NCBI GenBank assembly: GCA_905250125.1
Contig: CAJNOL010000267.1
Span: 62,001 to 126,000 of the forward strand
Length of the DNA: 64,000 nt
Source of the DNA: Rotaria sordida
Lineage: Eukaryota > Rotifera > Eurotatoria > Philodinida > Philodinidae
Reading direction: 5' to 3'
Part shown: piece by piece, positions 41,292 through 52,220 of the stretch
Layout: every line of letters starts with the position of its first letter
Numbering within the stretch: the stretch's first letter is position 1
Position numbers and translations under genes: made by a program
Notes under the pieces: generated by a model
The model's input: only the letters and a program-made list of their open reading frames with translations
Told to the model about the DNA's origin: nothing
Database searches by the model: none

Positions 41292-41999
41292 TTATATGTA
41301 TACATAGAAGCATTGTGTTTTTTTTTTATTTTGTTTTAAATAATTATTATATTAACACTCAGATAGGAAAAGAAAAAGAAATATTCTTTGAAAGAACAGT
41401 GACTTGTATTCTCTTTCTTTTTTTTTTTTGTGAGTGTAGAGACAGTGATATGATCAAATAATGTGTTCTTCATTTTTTTTTTCTTTCGTTTTTCTAATAT
41501 CTTCTTTATTTCGTATGTACAGTACATCTCGCAGTGAGCCTATTCTATGTTTTGCTTCTTTTTCTTTTTTTTTCTGTGTTGATATTTTAGTTTTTGAACA
41601 TCTTGTATTTTCACAAATGCTCTTGGTTTTTTTTCGGCTGTTTTCTATTTCATTATATACCGTTCTGTCACAGTCATCATCATTCTTTTTTTCGAATCTG
41701 TATACATATATATATATGTATGTATATATATATGTTTGTTGATTTACTTTTATCAACCATCATCTATATGTTTGGTTTTTGTTTTTTATTTCTAAATACG
41801 TTTCATGATGATGAAATGAATCCTTTTATCTCTATTTTTTTTGTGTTCGCGGAACTGATATAACAAAAAAAAAATGTGTGAAAAAAATTAGAAGAAGAAG
41901 AAGAAAACAAAAAAAAGAAAAATTTTAAATAGTCTTACATTTGTTTTCGTTTATTTGTTAAGAATATGAAGATTAAAAAAAGAAATATAAAGGTAAATA
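41292..41999. other. convergent 3' flanks of EGR and RING gene
   Basis: T-rich and A/T-repeat DNA, with (TA)n near 41705-41730; likely 3' UTRs of both genes. Frames on both strands here come from simple sequence. Confidence 0.5.
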
Positions 42000-44181
42000 T
42001 TATTCTATATTTGATGATGAATCAGTATGTGTTTGTGAATCAAAATGTGGTAATTGAGGAGTATCAGATGATGAATGATCAGATGCTATTGTATTTGATG
42101 AAATTTCTAATGAATTTATTGTTTTAATTGGTGGATATGAAACGATAGTATTACTGACAGGTATATCAGTTTGTTGCTGTTGTTGTCCAAATGTTCTAGA
42201 AAATAATTGTTGCATCCAATGATTATTAAATATTGAATTTGGTATTCGTTGAATCGATGAAATTAATGTTGTTCGACACATTGGACAATTGCCATGATGA
42301 AGAAGCCATTCTGTTAAACAATTTGTATGAAATACATGATGACATATTGGTAATTGTTTCACTTCAGACAATGAATCGAAATTTTCGAGACAAATAGCAC
42401 ATGATGGATTGACGGAAAGATTCGATGGAGTCACTAAAATTTTATTAGATTTTGAACATAAATGGTAGTTACTAATAAAAAGAATACAGTGATTTTGATG
42501 AGAGAAGTTTCTTTCCAAAACGAAAATATTTGAGAAAAACGAAATCCTCACAAAAGGTCTCAGTAAGACTAGAAAAAGCTTAAAGGAATTCGTGCTCATG
42601 AATCTCTGGAGTCGAGTTATGACCGTTTTACTGAATTTTCGACTCAGCTTTAGATTTTTACTGAAAAATCAAATAGAGAAATATGAATATGAAATTTTGT
42701 CAATAGGTAAATCTGATGACTCTGAGAATATCCTGAAAGAATATTCCTTATTGTTTTCAAGTCTTACCGAGATCTCCTCGTGACCTCAATATGAGCTCAA
42801 ACAGCGGATATCAATTTGAGTGGTTTCTTCATCAGAACTCCAACAATTTATTTTGATTAGACAGCGTGATAGAGCAACTAATTCTCTAGAAGATGACATG
42901 TCTTCGAGCTTTCCATGAAATTCTTTGACTGAACTACATTAATTTTAAGTTTTGTGTGCGATTTTCTCGTCGGAAATAGTGAAAAAAAAACCACTTTTAG
43001 GCTTCTCTTAAAATTGATGTAATTCATTAACAAAAAATGTCATGGAGAGCTCGAAGACATCTCATTTTCTGCAGAATTAGCTGTTCTATCACTTTGTCTA
43101 ATCAAAAGAAATTTTTATTTTGGAGTTCTCAGTGCTGAAAAATTACGTTTTGAATTTTAGGGATATTGAGAGGATTTCATTTTCTCTAAATCTTTTTTCT
43201 TTTTGGAAACAAATTCCTCTATCTGAAGCTACTGTAGGTAAACTTTATTATTATGATTTGAATCAATGTTAAAAATCAATAATAAAATAGAATGATTAGA
43301 AAAACAAAACTCTATTTATTCAAAGCAATGCTTATCCTTGATCTTCCTTTATGATAAATATGCGTGACTACTTTTTGAAACATTAAAAGATTATTTTACT
43401 TCATCGGATATATATCCTTAGGCTTCATCATTCATTGAATACGCTTAATGTTAATTCTATATGTTTCCAGATCATTCTATCCCTTTATATTATATTCAAT
43501 ATTAATGATCAATATAAAATAAATAAATAAAAAAAAAACAAATTTAAGCTTACTAGTTAGTGTAGGTAATTGATTAATATCATTTCTTGTTAAAGGTAAA
43601 GCACCAATATCATCATTGAATAATTGTATTAATATTTCTGGATTAAAATTTTCTCTATTATGATCAAAAACAAGAAAATGTAATGGTAATTGAGCAAGAG
43701 CCATATTTGGTTCATATTGAGTATTTAGTGGTTGTCCAGATATGAATCCATTGATATTTAAGAGTGGTATTTGAGGTGTTTGAGTATCAATAACTTGAAA
43801 TGGTAAGAAATCAAGAAAAGGTATATATCGATGTCTTGGTAGAGTATGTGTAATACGTTTAATACGTCGTGGTGGTCTACCACGACGATGACGATGTTGT
43901 GAAATATCTGTTTGTGTTTGAGACATAAGCATTGGTAATAACATATTAGTAAATGATTGTATATCATAAGTATTATTAAATAAATTTTCAAAATTATGAA
44001 TTAATGGTATTTGTTGATGATTATTATCATTTGATAATTGTTCAGTGTTATGAATTTCTGTAGAAATTTCTTCGAGAAATTCTGATTGACATTGTATACA
44101 TCTAGTTCCATTTGTATTTATTGTACCACAATTATGACATAAATAATTTGATGTAGGAGAATGATTATTGGGAGTGGACAT
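42000..44181 (-). CDS. RING-H2 E3 ubiquitin ligase, RNF126/RNF115 type
   Basis: Two exons, 43554..44181 and 42000..42433, joined in phase 1 to give 353 residues. The N-terminus (residues 14-35) has a C2-C2 zinc ribbon, CHNCGTINTNGTRCIQCQSEF, as in RNF126/RNF115, which binds ubiquitin or client adaptors. A basic stretch, HRHRRGRPPRRIKR, follows. ALPLTRNDINQLPTLT is the short helix usually just before the RING in this family. The RING-H2 reads CAICLENF, LPICHHVFHTNCLTEWLLHH and CPMCR, with all eight zinc ligands (C-C-C-H-H-C-C-C order). A Ser/Thr-rich tail ends SSSNIE. These ligases work on cytosolic quality control and receptor trafficking in vertebrates. The single 1.12-kb intron, large for this genome, contains a foldback element. 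Confidence 0.88.
42836..43127. mobile_element. small foldback element in RING-gene intron
   Basis: Left arm 42836..42949 and right arm 43007..43127 are inverted copies of about 115 bp round a 57-bp loop. Shared blocks include TTTTGATTAGACA, GATGTCTTCGAGCT, CCATGA and AATTTTAAG. By eye about three quarters of bases match. No reading frame inside. Probably a hairpin-type MITE; flanks show no clear duplication. Confidence 0.75.
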
Positions 44182-44289
44182 TAAATAGAAATAAATATTC
44201 GATTAATTAAATAAAGCGCCATAGTTTAATTATTGATATTCAATTTTATTTATTTGTCTGTTTTAGATAATCAAAGATTGAGTCGAAAG

Positions 44290-44757
44290 TTTCTATGACT
44301 TTTGACTATTGAGCTATAAGTGAATCTTGAAAAGATTCAAAAATTTTGTTCGAAGAAAAAAACTTCAAATGAAACTTGTTCCAGACATACCAGAAAATTT
44401 TATCGAATATATTGGAATATACAGAAAATAATTTTCTAAAAAATGGCATATTTGAATAAAATGTTTTGTAAACTATTGATATGCAGTAAAGGCTTTTATA
44501 AAGTCTATCGTAAGAACAATCTCTTTTGTTTCGATTTTCGGCTTTTCAACGTAAAATGACTCTTCATCATAACTCTACCATTTTTTACTGAATTAATTCA
44601 AACTCTTCATTCTTGCGTCATTTTGTAGAGTAGAGACCAACGTTAAGTACTAGATATTTATAGAACTTATTCGATATAGACTTATTCTTAGAAAAATAAG
44701 ATTTTTTTGAGTCCAGTCAAGGTATAGTTATAGCTCAATAGTCAAAATGCATAGAAA
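44290..44757. mobile_element. putative MITE with 30-bp inverted ends
   Basis: 44290..44319 and, inverted, 44728..44757 share TTTCTATG, then TTTTGACTATTGAG and CTATAA with only two or three differences. The 400 bp between has no gene. It lies in the divergent promoter region between the RING ligase and the hydrolase, 109 bp from the RING ATG. Confidence 0.5.
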
Positions 44758-45007
44758 AATTCTAAGTATATATTCTGAAAGAGTACAAAATTCTGATTCG
44801 AATACACTACCAATGCATTTAAATACGCGAAAAATAGTCAAAACACATTGTCTAGAAACTTTTGGTTCACTTCTTATCGTCAATCGACAGATGTCCTTCT
44901 ATATTGTTGTCTTAATAGGATTCAGGTTTTTATGTTGCATGACTGGTTGAAAAGAATCCATGAAAATAAATAATAATCACTCATTATTTTTTTTTAGAAA
45001 TTTACAA

Positions 45008-45834
45008 ATGGCTAAAGAATCTGATGATCTTCATGGTATGGTACCAGATTCAAATGATATGGCATTATTACTTATTGATGTTATTAATCATTTAGATTTC
45101 GAAGGAAATGAAGGTTTAAATATAAAGATCTTTTCGTTCTAATTCAACGATTTCTTATTTTATAGAAATATTAAAAGTAGTTGAACAAATTGGTCCACAT
45201 ATTGCTAAATTAACACAAGCAGCACGTAAAGCTGGTATACCAATAGTTTATGTTAATGATAATTTTGGTAAATGGAAATCAGATTTTCATAACGTTATTG
45301 AATATGTTATTAATGAAAATAAACCTGGTAAACATTTTGCTCAATTATTACATCCACAAGAAGATGATTGTAATTTTTAATACATAGAATTGTTTTTAAA
45401 TAAGTATTTTTATTATTATTTAGATTTTGTTCTTAAACCAAAACATTCAGGTTTTTATTGTACTCCACTTGATCTATTACTCAGTCATTTAGATACAGAA
45501 ACATTAATTCTTGCTGGTGTTGCTGGAAATATATGTGTTTTATTTACAGCTAATGATGCTTATATGAGAAATTATAAATTAATTGTTCCAAGTGATTGTA
45601 TTGCATCAAATACTATTGAAGTAAATTGATTCTTTTTTGCAAGAGAAAATATTTATTTGTATGTGTGTTTTCTTTTCATAGGAAAATGATACTTGCTTGG
45701 AACAAATGAAGAAGTTACTTAAAGCAGATACAAGACCATCAGTTGATATTATAAAAGAAATTGAAAAAATGCCAAAAAATAAAAAAAGTGATGAAGAACG
45801 AGCGAAAAAACGAAAAAAAATTGTTAAACCATAG
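45008..45834 (+). CDS. isochorismatase-fold cysteine hydrolase
   Basis: Four exons: 45008 to about 45111, about 45165 to 45377, about 45423 to 45622, and about 45682 to 45834. All three junctions keep frame; a splice acceptor just before the ATG suggests a 5' UTR intron. Catalytic triad of the family: Asp in MALLLIDVINHLDF, Lys in VLKPKHSGFYCTPLDLLL, Cys in LAGVAGNICVLFTANDAYMR. Also IPIVYVNDNFGKW, typical of the fold's third strand. Members hydrolyse small amides or vinyl ethers (nicotinamidase, ureidoacrylate and isochorismatase relatives); substrate unknown here. The Lys/Arg-rich tail (KKSDEERAKKRKKIVKP) is unusual for the family and looks like a nuclear localisation or nucleic-acid-contact extension. 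About 215 residues. Confidence 0.85.
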
Positions 45835-46386
45835 TAAAACTGCTTTTCCTTGATACATATATCTAGCCGAGCCATAAGTTTTCTACTGTTATCATATTTT
45901 TAGACTAGAAATCACGTTTGTTTATGTATTTTTAATATACAAGCATATACTTTTTTCGATTTGCAATTAAAGTTTTTCTTGTCGTAATTTTAATGAATAC
46001 ATTACAAAAAAAAACAAAAGAAATCTTTGATCATAGTTCGATAAGGAACAATACATTACGCAAAGAAAAACAAATAATTTTCATCTATACTATAACTTAA
46101 TCAAAATCTAGTCCTTTGTTTGATATAAATAATTAAATCAAGAGTGCTTCTCATATAGGGGTGTTAGTATTCTTATTCTCGAGCGTTTCGTTTTCAAGGA
46201 ACAAGAATGCATTTCATACTACATTTTCTAGCAGTTTTTAAATTCGTTCAGGTGTTTATACATTTTCGCTGATCTTGTTATTTGAGACAGTTATGTGTTT
46301 CTCCATTCTCAGGAATGGAACGCGAAAGTGATACTTCTAACTTACGGCATACCAAAAGTAATGAAATTTTGAAGCAAAAAGCTACA
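45835..46386. other. intergenic DNA
   Basis: 3' flank of the hydrolase gene; A/T-rich, nothing distinct. Confidence 0.5.
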
Positions 46387-46903
46387 GAAACAAGCAGTGG
46401 CATAGCTAGGAATTTTTAAATCATGGGCTGTTTCCTAGCTATATGATTTAGGGAGTGAACAGCAGTGGGCAATTAAAAATCAATTGGACTATAAGTTTTT
46501 TAAAAATTATTAGCATCACAAAAAACCAATTTTCATTGAAGAGAAATTTATTACTTTCAACTAAAATGCAAGCTGATTCATTTTTTTTTCTGTACTGTTT
46601 CATAAATGTACTCTTTAATTTTTCAAATATTGAAATATAGAGTACGTTAGAAAATATAAATAAGCCCCAATGGAACTGTTAGCGAATTTAAGTGGAATAA
46701 CGAGTATTTTGACAAAAAGAAATACCATTGAATTGTTATTATTGTGGGCATCGTTTTAACAAAAACATAGTCAGTTGATTGTTCTGGATCACTTGATTAG
46801 ATTATAAGTTGGTATCATTTCAAAAAAATTCATGAGAAATTGCTTTTTAATTCGTGGACAATTATCTAAGGGTTGTGGTCCTGACTACGTCACTGGAAGC
46901 AAG
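46387..46903. mobile_element. non-autonomous hAT-type element with 8-bp target duplication
   Basis: Ends CAGTGGCATAGCTAGGAA (from 46395) and, inverted, CAGTGACGTAGTCAGGAC (to 46895) match well and resemble known hAT ends (CAGTGGCGTAGC). They are flanked by GAAACAAG (46387-46394) and GAAGCAAG (46896-46903), an 8-bp duplication with one change, the hAT target length. The 501-bp interior has no transposase frame. Confidence 0.72.
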
Positions 46904-47414
46904 CTATTCAAGACTTTTTTTGATCAAATATTCGAAATAGTTTCTCTGGTTACTTACAGAGAATTCCATTAGTTCAAGGTCGTTTATCAAAACTTTTTTA
47001 TAAGTATGCTTTGTTGAGCGAGTTCATAATCTTAATTAAGGTAAGGAGCAAATATGGTGAGTTGCTTTCTTCGGCTAGAAGATGATGAAGAGAAGACCTA
47101 TATCCACACCTTTAAGTCATTAGAAATCGCAAAAGTATGTCTCTAAGATGTGCAAGAGTTGATTACCTCGAAAAAAAGATTTGTTTATTTTGCAGATCTA
47201 ACTCTATAGAAAAGATTTCATTGATTGCTCTAGACCTAATTAGTTGTACATATAATTGTAAAGATCATTCATAAAACTTCTCAAAGTCTTCGAGAAACAA
47301 TATTATTTTTATAAAATCGTACACTAGACAGCTCAGGCAACATGTGCCTATGTTTATCTAAAAAAAAATTTTTTTTTCTTGACGAAAATAAAGTTTTCTG
47401 AGGAAGGAGGCCCT
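46904..47414. other. intergenic DNA
   Basis: No gene seen; may include part of the dispersed repeat that follows. Confidence 0.4.
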
Positions 47415-48066
47415 TCACAAGAATAGTTTTGTGTGAACGTTTCAGATTTTGCCATTGTTCCTTTCCTAAGATACAACTATGATAACAGAGTGTCCTGTAG
47501 TTAGATTTCTCGTTGCCACGCTCATTTTCTTTATTTTCCTTTTGGTCCAAAAAACAATTTTAAGAAGACTCCCCAACAAAAAAACACCCCTCCTCCCTAT
47601 CTATATATATCTCTGTCTATATATATATATCCGAGGTTAAAAGAACACGCTCCTAACACAGACACACACACAAAAGAAGAGAAAAAATAGAATAAATGTA
47701 TAAAACAACAGAAGAACGAACAAAAGAAAAGAGAGAAGAACAGCTGATATCTTCTATCCTAACACCTGTACATAGCTCATATAAACCGACTGATTTGATG
47801 TTCTTATTTTAGGATAGAAGAAAATCAAAAGACTTGAGTCTTTCGTAACGAAATTATTCTCGTTAAGATCTGTTTCTATATAAAGTTTCAAATAGAAATT
47901 CGAAAATCAGTTTTTCTGTCACAACACGATTTATTCCAAAAAAATACCTAAAAAGTGCAATATCTTCTCAGCAATAAGCTAAGAACATGAACTCTTTTCA
48001 GTTTATCCATAGTTCACTTGGATCCACATGATGTACATAGTTTTTAATCAAAAGCGATTTGTTTTA
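47415..48066 (+). repeat. dispersed repeat, copy A (with 270-bp internal insert)
   Basis: Matches 60319..60656 in the same orientation, from CAAGAATAGTTTTGTG to AAAAGCGATTTGTT. Strong blocks include ATAAACCGACTGATTTGATG, AGTGCAATATCTTCTCAGCA and ATGAACTCTTTTCAGTTTAT. Here about 270 bp (47495-47765), rich in (TA)n and GA, interrupt the match. Family unknown. Confidence 0.7.
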
Positions 48067-50478
48067 CGAATAAAAAAAGCGTAATTGATTATTTTTATGA
48101 ACGAATAACCTATCTTTTACTAATACACTCCCTCGAGATAATTGAAAAGAAAATAAAAATTTTCTTTTTTTGTAGAATTTTATTGACTAGTTCTGTCAAG
48201 TTACAACTTGACTTCATCAGAATCTACATATAATAATAATAATAATAATAATAAAGAAAACTTAACAGAAAAACTCTAAAGGGCCCTATCAGAGACGAAG
48301 AAGTCGTTAGATGGCCGAATAGGTCTATCCAACAGAAAAAACAAAATGAATAAAAAAACTACGCAATACCAGATAGACCGTTGTTGGGAAATGCAAAATT
48401 CAAGGTCCCGAATGTAGTATTGTTGCTTCATGGCCATTAATGTATACATTGAGGCTGCTGTTGTTTTCGTTGTTGATTGCGTTGCTAATGTTGCAATGTT
48501 ACTTGGAACAAAACTTTTTGTACCATGAGATAGGATTGGAAAAACTCTTAATTAGTAAGTTATTTATTGATCTGAAGTAGTGATTTGTATGGTTTCTTTT
48601 CAACAAGACAATCTTGAAACTTATTTAATCTTCTAGTGAAATTATAGATAGATCATCATTAGCTCGAACTAATGTTGATTTAAAATAGAAAAAAAAACAA
48701 TTTATTTTCTTTTGTAATACTATCAAAACAAATATTTTTTCAGTTGGTTGTGAAAATCATCATCTGAATTCTAAAAAATGAGTTCTATTTGAGATTATCT
48801 ATATTTGTTGTCAGATTTTTCCGATTTAATATTGAGGAAGGACAACATCCTAAAATCAAAAAAGTAAATAGTATTTCTCAATCATAAATTCTATTTGAAA
48901 ATATATAGAAAGAATGTGTCCACCGTTTTGAAATAATTTTGAAAAATAAAGAAGTTTTACTATTATCAGAACTAATATTTACTTCAGTTGATGAAGATTT
49001 TCTTCTCTTTTGATAAAAGTAAATTTTTTAAAGACAATAATGTATGAATATTTTCTTTACTAAAATTGTCAATAATTTTTATTATTATTGATGTTTAATA
49101 TTGAATAATGAAATAGTAATAAATCATTTTTGGTAATTGTAAAAACTAATCATAATTGTTTATTCAAAATAATTACAAAAAATATTCTCGTCATTACAAA
49201 GATCATGATGTAAAAGTATTTGTGTACTATTTTGTGTTATTAAATGAAATTATTTTATATTTAATATTCTTATCTGAATAATAATATATTAACTTAAATC
49301 AACATGATATTTGTCATCAAAAGGATTTACGTTTCCCAATACTGTTGTTTATCTTAATAATGGTCGAATATCTTAAATAAATAATGATTTAATTTAATTA
49401 TTTTACAAATATCTCAGCTGGAAATCTTCCTATATTTTTCAATTCTTTCTCAACAAAATCTTTCATAAATTTCGTTTAAGATTCTTCTCAATAAAATCTT
49501 AATGAAAAATTTTTATTTAAAACAAACATTAGTTCTTCTTTTTTCTTACTAAGAAAAATTCTCTAATAAATATTTGTAATGTCTTAGAAATTATAATGTT
49601 AAATTTTTTAATGTTTTTTATTTGAATATTCTATTGAGCAACAAGAATATCTCGATATATCTTAATATAATACTTGTTTGATCGATCAATTCCAATGATC
49701 ATATGTGTCTCGCCTAATCTATGTAGCATTATTTCACTTGTTGGTTAAATATATCATTGTTCTTCGTCTGAAACAAAAATACATGAATATTTATCTTAGT
49801 TTATATCCAAGGAAGAAAATAACTGAATTATATCTACGGATATAAATGTTTATATGACTATAATTAATGAATACAACTCGAAGCTATTCAATAGAATTTT
49901 ATTGCAGAAATTTTTTGTTATTATTTATATGATCTGCTAATGGAAGGTTTGATTTCATAGAACATGAATAAAGTTTTCCTTCATTTATTTCTTAAATGAC
50001 AACCACTTATATATGAACGATTTGGGGAAACATCCAAGAACATTTGAAAGAAACATGATGAGATGGAAAAGATCAAAGTTATATTCAGAAAAGAGAAGGA
50101 AAGGAAAAAACACGTGTATATCGCACGCGTTATCTGTGTACGATGCAGAATAGAAGAAAAGAACAATACCTGATATAACTAATTTACACTATAACATGAT
50201 CTACATACAGATATGAGAATATAAATTCAGAGCAATTCAAATAGACAAGAAAAAAGTTAAAAAGTCTACATAAATGTATATCTTAATAAATATTTCATAA
50301 ACAAGCAAATTGTATCTATCATAGGTTTTTTGATATACAAAAATTTTTTTTTCTACAAATGAACAACAATAACACAGTAAAACAAAAAGACTTTAAAGTT
50401 TTTCGTCTTTGTATTTTTTGTCTTGATGAATAAACCAATTAATATCTTTCATAAAAATCGATTAATAAATCACCACAT
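48067..50478. other. intergenic DNA with (AAT)n
   Basis: (AAT)7 at 48231..48253 and a perfect dyad GTCAAGTTACAACTTGAC at about 48196. Otherwise very A/T-rich with no coding signal. Confidence 0.5.
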
Positions 50479-52220
50479 TTATTTTCCACTACCACTACCA
50501 GTAATCATATGTTTCATTCTTTTGACAGATTTTTGTCGGTTTTGATTTGATCTATTACAGAGCATACAATTTCATTCTTTTCTTTTACTGCCTTACTTTT
50601 TCGTTTTTACAAGACGCCGATGCTCATTTAAAAGCTTCATAAATTCGTTTTGTTTATTTTTTTTTCAATCATCAATTGTCTTAAATCATTTTCAATTGTT
50701 TTTAATTGCTCACTGGTTATCTTAATATTTTTCTGGAATTGATCAATTCTCTCATTATAATTTTTCATCATGATTTCATTTTTCTTTCTTTAATTCGAGC
50801 ACATGATCATCCTGGAGATCACCATCGTCAAACGAATGATCTTGTATTGACATATTATTCATGACTACGTCATCTAATGATGATGAAATTGCCATAAAAC
50901 TAAGAAGTTTATGTCAAATGAAATTGTTAAAATGAGATTCGTGTTACTAATTAAAGACTATCAAGATTCGATAAAAATTACAACGATTATTTTCTTGTCA
51001 ATTTCTATTTGAGTTTAAACTATTTGAATAAGTTTCTAGTCGAGTATAGATATCTTATCAAATATTAAATATTACATTTTAACATAAATTTTATTCATGA
51101 AAAGTCTAATATACTACATCACGAACTGGAATTTTTGACTTGATCTGATGTTATTTTTTCTTGACTTGTCTGGCTATCAGCTAGGACGTATATGAGAGCA
51201 AAGAATTGAATGTATTCTTTCTTATAAATCTTGTTATCTGAGAAAGTGAACGTTCATTCTCATTGAAATATTCGATATACAATATGAATCATTAGATTTT
51301 CTTGAAAAGTAAAACTTCAACTCTAATGAGCGACATTAACTTCGTTATGATGCACAATAAACTGTGTCAGAAATTACTAATTCAATTATAGCTTAAAACA
51401 ATCAATCATATTATAGGTTTTACCTGACAAAAGTCTTTAATGAAAAGTTTTTAGTGATAAAAGAGATTTCTTGATAAAAATGATGAAATCAATAGTTTAT
51501 TTAATCAGTAGAAGTATTAAGATCGCATGAGTCAGTTGTTATTTATTGTCCTCAGTGGTATGATCATGAGACCTGTATAAACTTTATGTGATAGTTTGTC
51601 GAAAATGATCTAATAATATATAGATTCTCTTCGAAAATAATGTACATATTAGAAGAATAAATAAATGAACCTTTTAAAAGGCATTAATACATTCATCTTT
51701 CTTTTGATTAAACTTTGCGAGATTATCTTTTCCATTAAGAAGGAAGTTGACATTTTACTAGATAGTTTAGAATAGAATATATATGTACTTGTGATTTTCT
51801 CTCTAGCATAGCTCTTCTATAGAATATTTCCATACGTCTACTGAGATTTTTTCTTCTTTGTTTTGATAAAATATAATATAGTAATATCACCTCACAGCTA
51901 ATATTTCGAAGTCTTTCATATTATATCATCGAGTAGATAGAATGAAAAAAAGAAATTCAATTATTGATACAGTTAAATGTATTTTACAAATTGATCATGA
52001 TTAAAGTTGATAAATGTAGACTTCAACTTTAGCCGCATCAACTTGTTTTTATCTGACTACACTATGTAGTATCTTATGATTATAGAGTGTTAGTTTTTCA
52101 TACTTCTTACCCGATCTTTGTAAAGCTTGAATTTTCATCTGTTGTTGGTACATCTGTAGAAACTTGTTTTGCATGATTTCGTTTAGTATTATTTTGACGT
52201 CTTGAGGAATGGTCACGCAT
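50479..52220 (-). CDS. small coiled-coil protein gene with two cancelling frame slips in A-runs
   Basis: Exon 1 52111..52220 (MRDHSSRRQNNTKRNHAKQ, donor GTAAGA), intron about 1.2 kb, exon 2 50597..50899 (acceptor TTAG), a 45-bp intron, and exon 3 50479..50551 ending KHMITGSGSGK. Junction phases agree (2 and 2) and total length is 162 codons. Exon 2 opens FMAISSSLDDVVMNNMS, then an acidic stretch, LQDDHVLELKKE. There a TGA ends the frame at an A5 run. The next frame carries NEIMMKNYNERIDQFQKNI and SEQLKTIENDLRQLMIEKK, clearly heptad-like, up to an A9 run, after which the first frame resumes (QNEFMKLLNEHRRLVKTK). The slips cancel, so either both are base-call errors in homopolymers or the gene is newly damaged. 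Function unknown. Confidence 0.5.

Noticed and set aside
41454-41863. several frames on both strands after EGR
   Set aside because: Low-complexity 3' UTR sequence; Phe/Lys/Tyr-rich translations with no fold.
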